Origin: Betaproteobacteria bacterium
GTDB taxonomy: Bacteria > Pseudomonadota > Gammaproteobacteria > Burkholderiales > SG8-39
Length of the DNA stretch: 8,193 nt
Direction of reading: 5' to 3'
NCBI GenBank assembly: GCA_029865405.1
Contig: JAOUGZ010000097.1
Location: 1-8,193, forward strand
Shown here: piece after piece, positions 7,463 to 8,193 of the stretch
How the letters are laid out: the number at the start of each line of letters is the position of its first letter
How positions within the stretch are numbered: the first letter of the stretch is position 1
Notes under the pieces: model-generated
Told to the model about the DNA's origin: nothing
Database searches by the model: none
The model's input: only the letters and a program-made list of their open reading frames with translations
Position numbers and translations under genes: made by a program

Positions 7463-7621
7463 ATGTCGAAGTCCAGTCTGAAGCTGCACAGCCTGTTCGC
7501 CGGCCTCGCGCTGGCGTTGTTTCTCTCGGGTTGCGACCTGATCGAGCCCGCAGTGGCACAGGGCCTGGCGCCCGCGTCTGCGGCCGCCGAAGCGACCTAC
7601 GCCCAGCCCGACCATCCGTGA
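7463..7621 (+). CDS. Very small lipoprotein, probable truncated paralogue of the 5337 gene
   Basis: This 52-residue product starts at ATG 7463 behind AGGAGA. It has a lipoprotein signal with lipobox LSG|C (C24), so only about 29 residues remain after processing. The segment around and after the cysteine, SGCDLIEPAVAQGLAP then TY, parallels AGCALMEPAAEKYAPPP then TY in the 211-residue lipoprotein at 5337. It also has the same type of leader. The gene ends just where the globular domain of the longer protein begins, so it looks like the exported N-terminal stub of a duplicated gene. It may still be expressed as a small surface lipopeptide. The mature part is Ala/Pro-rich with no domain. An unrelated small lipoprotein is the alternative. 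Confidence 0.65.
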   Translation: MSKSSLKLHSLFAGLALALFLSGCDLIEPAVAQGLAPASAAAEATYAQPDHP

Positions 7622-7636
7622 GCCCCGCGATCGGTG

Positions 7637-7690
7637 CCGCCTTCCGCCTGTGACGCGCTCCTCCGCGTCGGGGAAGCAGGCGGAAGGCGG
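7637..7690. other. Large double hairpin: 14-bp stem enclosing a 6-bp stem
   Basis: CCGCCTTCCGCCTG (7637-7650) and CAGGCGGAAGGCGG (7677-7690) are perfect inverted copies. Inside the loop, GACGCG (7652-7657) and CGCGTC (7664-7669) form a second stem around CTCCTC. It lies between the small lipoprotein stop (7621) and the palindrome at 7701. It could stop or stabilise the upstream transcript, insulating it from the next promoter. There is no T-tract. A REP-like dispersed element is the alternative; I see no second copy in the window. Confidence 0.7.
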
Positions 7691-7700
7691 GCGCCGACCG

Positions 7701-7715
7701 GGTGAATAAGTCACA
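7701..7715. promoter_or_regulatory. GTGA-N5-TCAC palindrome at the head of leader copy C
   Basis: GGTGAATAAGTCACA is identical to 5195-5209 and lies 120 bases upstream of the ATG at 7836, ten bases after the large hairpin. Conservation of the exact 15-mer, while the flanking bases differ, argues for selection on the site. Confidence 0.55.
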
Positions 7716-7835
7716 CGATTCCCGCCGCAAACTGCGCCGACCCGGGTAGCACCACTCCGCGACACTGTTCCAGCGCCGCCATCGGGCGGGGCGGCGCGGC
7801 GTTCCGCGAGCCGCCCATCTCAATGGGAGAAAGCC
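7701..7835 (+). repeat. Duplicated upstream leader, copy C
   Basis: This copy precedes the secreted-protein gene at 7836. Its blocks are the palindrome (7701-7715), CGACCC (7738-7743), GACACTG (7761-7767), a hairpin (7773-7797) and a Shine-Dalgarno (GGGAGA, 7825-7830). The hairpin differs in sequence from copies A and B but is stronger: GCGCCGCC pairs perfectly with GGCGGCGC around a nine-base loop. Sequence change with the stem kept suggests the fold matters. Confidence 0.68.
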
Positions 7836-8193
7836 ATGTCAGCCATTCTTTCGACGCGGGTCGTCGCAATCGCGGTGGCCGTCGCCTGCGCGCCGGTATT
7901 CGCGCAGGAGCAAAGCTACGAGATCAAGGTTTGCTCTGCGACCGAAGTGACGGTCATCGACCGCGCCGGGGAGACGACCATTCTCGCCAGCGTCGCGCGC
8001 GGCATCGCCGACAGCGTCAAGCCCGGCGGAGCGTTCGACAAGACGACCTTCGAATGCCGCGGCGTCACTAACACATCGAAGACGGGCTTGGACTACAACA
8101 GCCGCTGCACGTTCGTGGACGCGGACGGCGACAGGGTGGTGGGCGCGACGGCCGGCCACGCGAAGGGCTGGAACTGGAAGTTTCTGGGCGGCA
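7836..8193 (+). CDS. Small secreted cysteine protein with DxDGD motif, 5' part
   Basis: The frame is open from ATG 7836 to the window edge (119 codons) with no stop. A signal peptide (cleavage after PVFA, before Q24) sends it to the periplasm or outside. It is a paralogue of the protein encoded at 2565-3035. C33, C74 and C91 align with C32, C71 and C88 there. DADGD (95-99) aligns with DKDGD, and WNWKFLGG with FQWKFISG. Over the gapless 43-residue block starting at the second cysteine I count 17 identities by hand. The missing 3' part should hold a glycine-rich GTGKF-like turn and a fourth cysteine. The start is supported by GGGAGA five bases upstream and by leader copy C. The function is unknown. 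Confidence 0.83.
   Translation, partial: MSAILSTRVVAIAVAVACAPVFAQEQSYEIKVCSATEVTVIDRAGETTILASVARGIADSVKPGGAFDKTTFECRGVTNTSKTGLDYNSRCTFVDADGDRVVGATAGHAKGWNWKFLGG

Overview
The window is very GC-rich (roughly two thirds G+C by eye) and densely packed. The mix suggests a betaproteobacterium (Burkholderiales-like or an uncultured relative): a COG1062-type alcohol dehydrogenase, a receiver-cyclase fusion, a Crp/Fnr regulator, and several stand-alone PF04392 'ABC_sub_bind' periplasmic proteins. This placement rests on gene content and style and is not proven.

Layout. (1) 2-1572, plus strand: the 3' end of a zinc-type alcohol dehydrogenase, overlapping by one base a response regulator fused to a class III nucleotide cyclase. 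(2) 1579-3785, minus strand: a Crp/Fnr-family regulator, then a small secreted four-cysteine protein whose stop overlaps (ATGA) the start of an orphan ABC-type substrate-binding protein. (3) 3786-5189: a divergent control region with a GTGA-N5-TCAC palindrome, the wreck of a substrate-binding protein gene (N-terminal and C-terminal ends joined out of frame), and an intact paralogue right behind it. (4) 5190-7091: a lipoprotein gene behind a distinctive leader, then a third intact substrate-binding protein with a GTG start and Tat-like signal. (5) 7092-8193: a gene-poor stretch, a tiny lipoprotein that looks like a truncated paralogue of the 5337 lipoprotein, a large double hairpin, and the start of a second copy of the secreted cysteine-rich protein, cut by the window edge.

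The most interesting feature is the control DNA. An upstream cassette of about 130-140 bp is present three times (5195-5336, 7330-7462, 7701-7835), each directly before a short exported protein. Two copies start with the identical 15-mer GGTGAATAAGTCACA, the third has a decayed version, and all three carry CGACCC, GA(C/A)ACTG and a GC-rich hairpin at nearly constant spacing. A related palindrome (GGTGAATCGGTCACA) lies between the Crp-like gene and the substrate-binding pseudogene. The Crp-like protein keeps both the cyclic-nucleotide Arg-Ser pair and an R-E-x-x-x-R recognition helix like that of E. coli CRP, which reads GTGA/TCAC half-sites, and a cyclase gene lies about 1.6 kb away. A local circuit (signal, receiver-cyclase, cyclic nucleotide, Crp-like regulator, exported proteins and solute-binding proteins) is therefore a reasonable but untested hypothesis. 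The N5 half-site spacing, one base shorter than the CRP consensus, is the main point against it.
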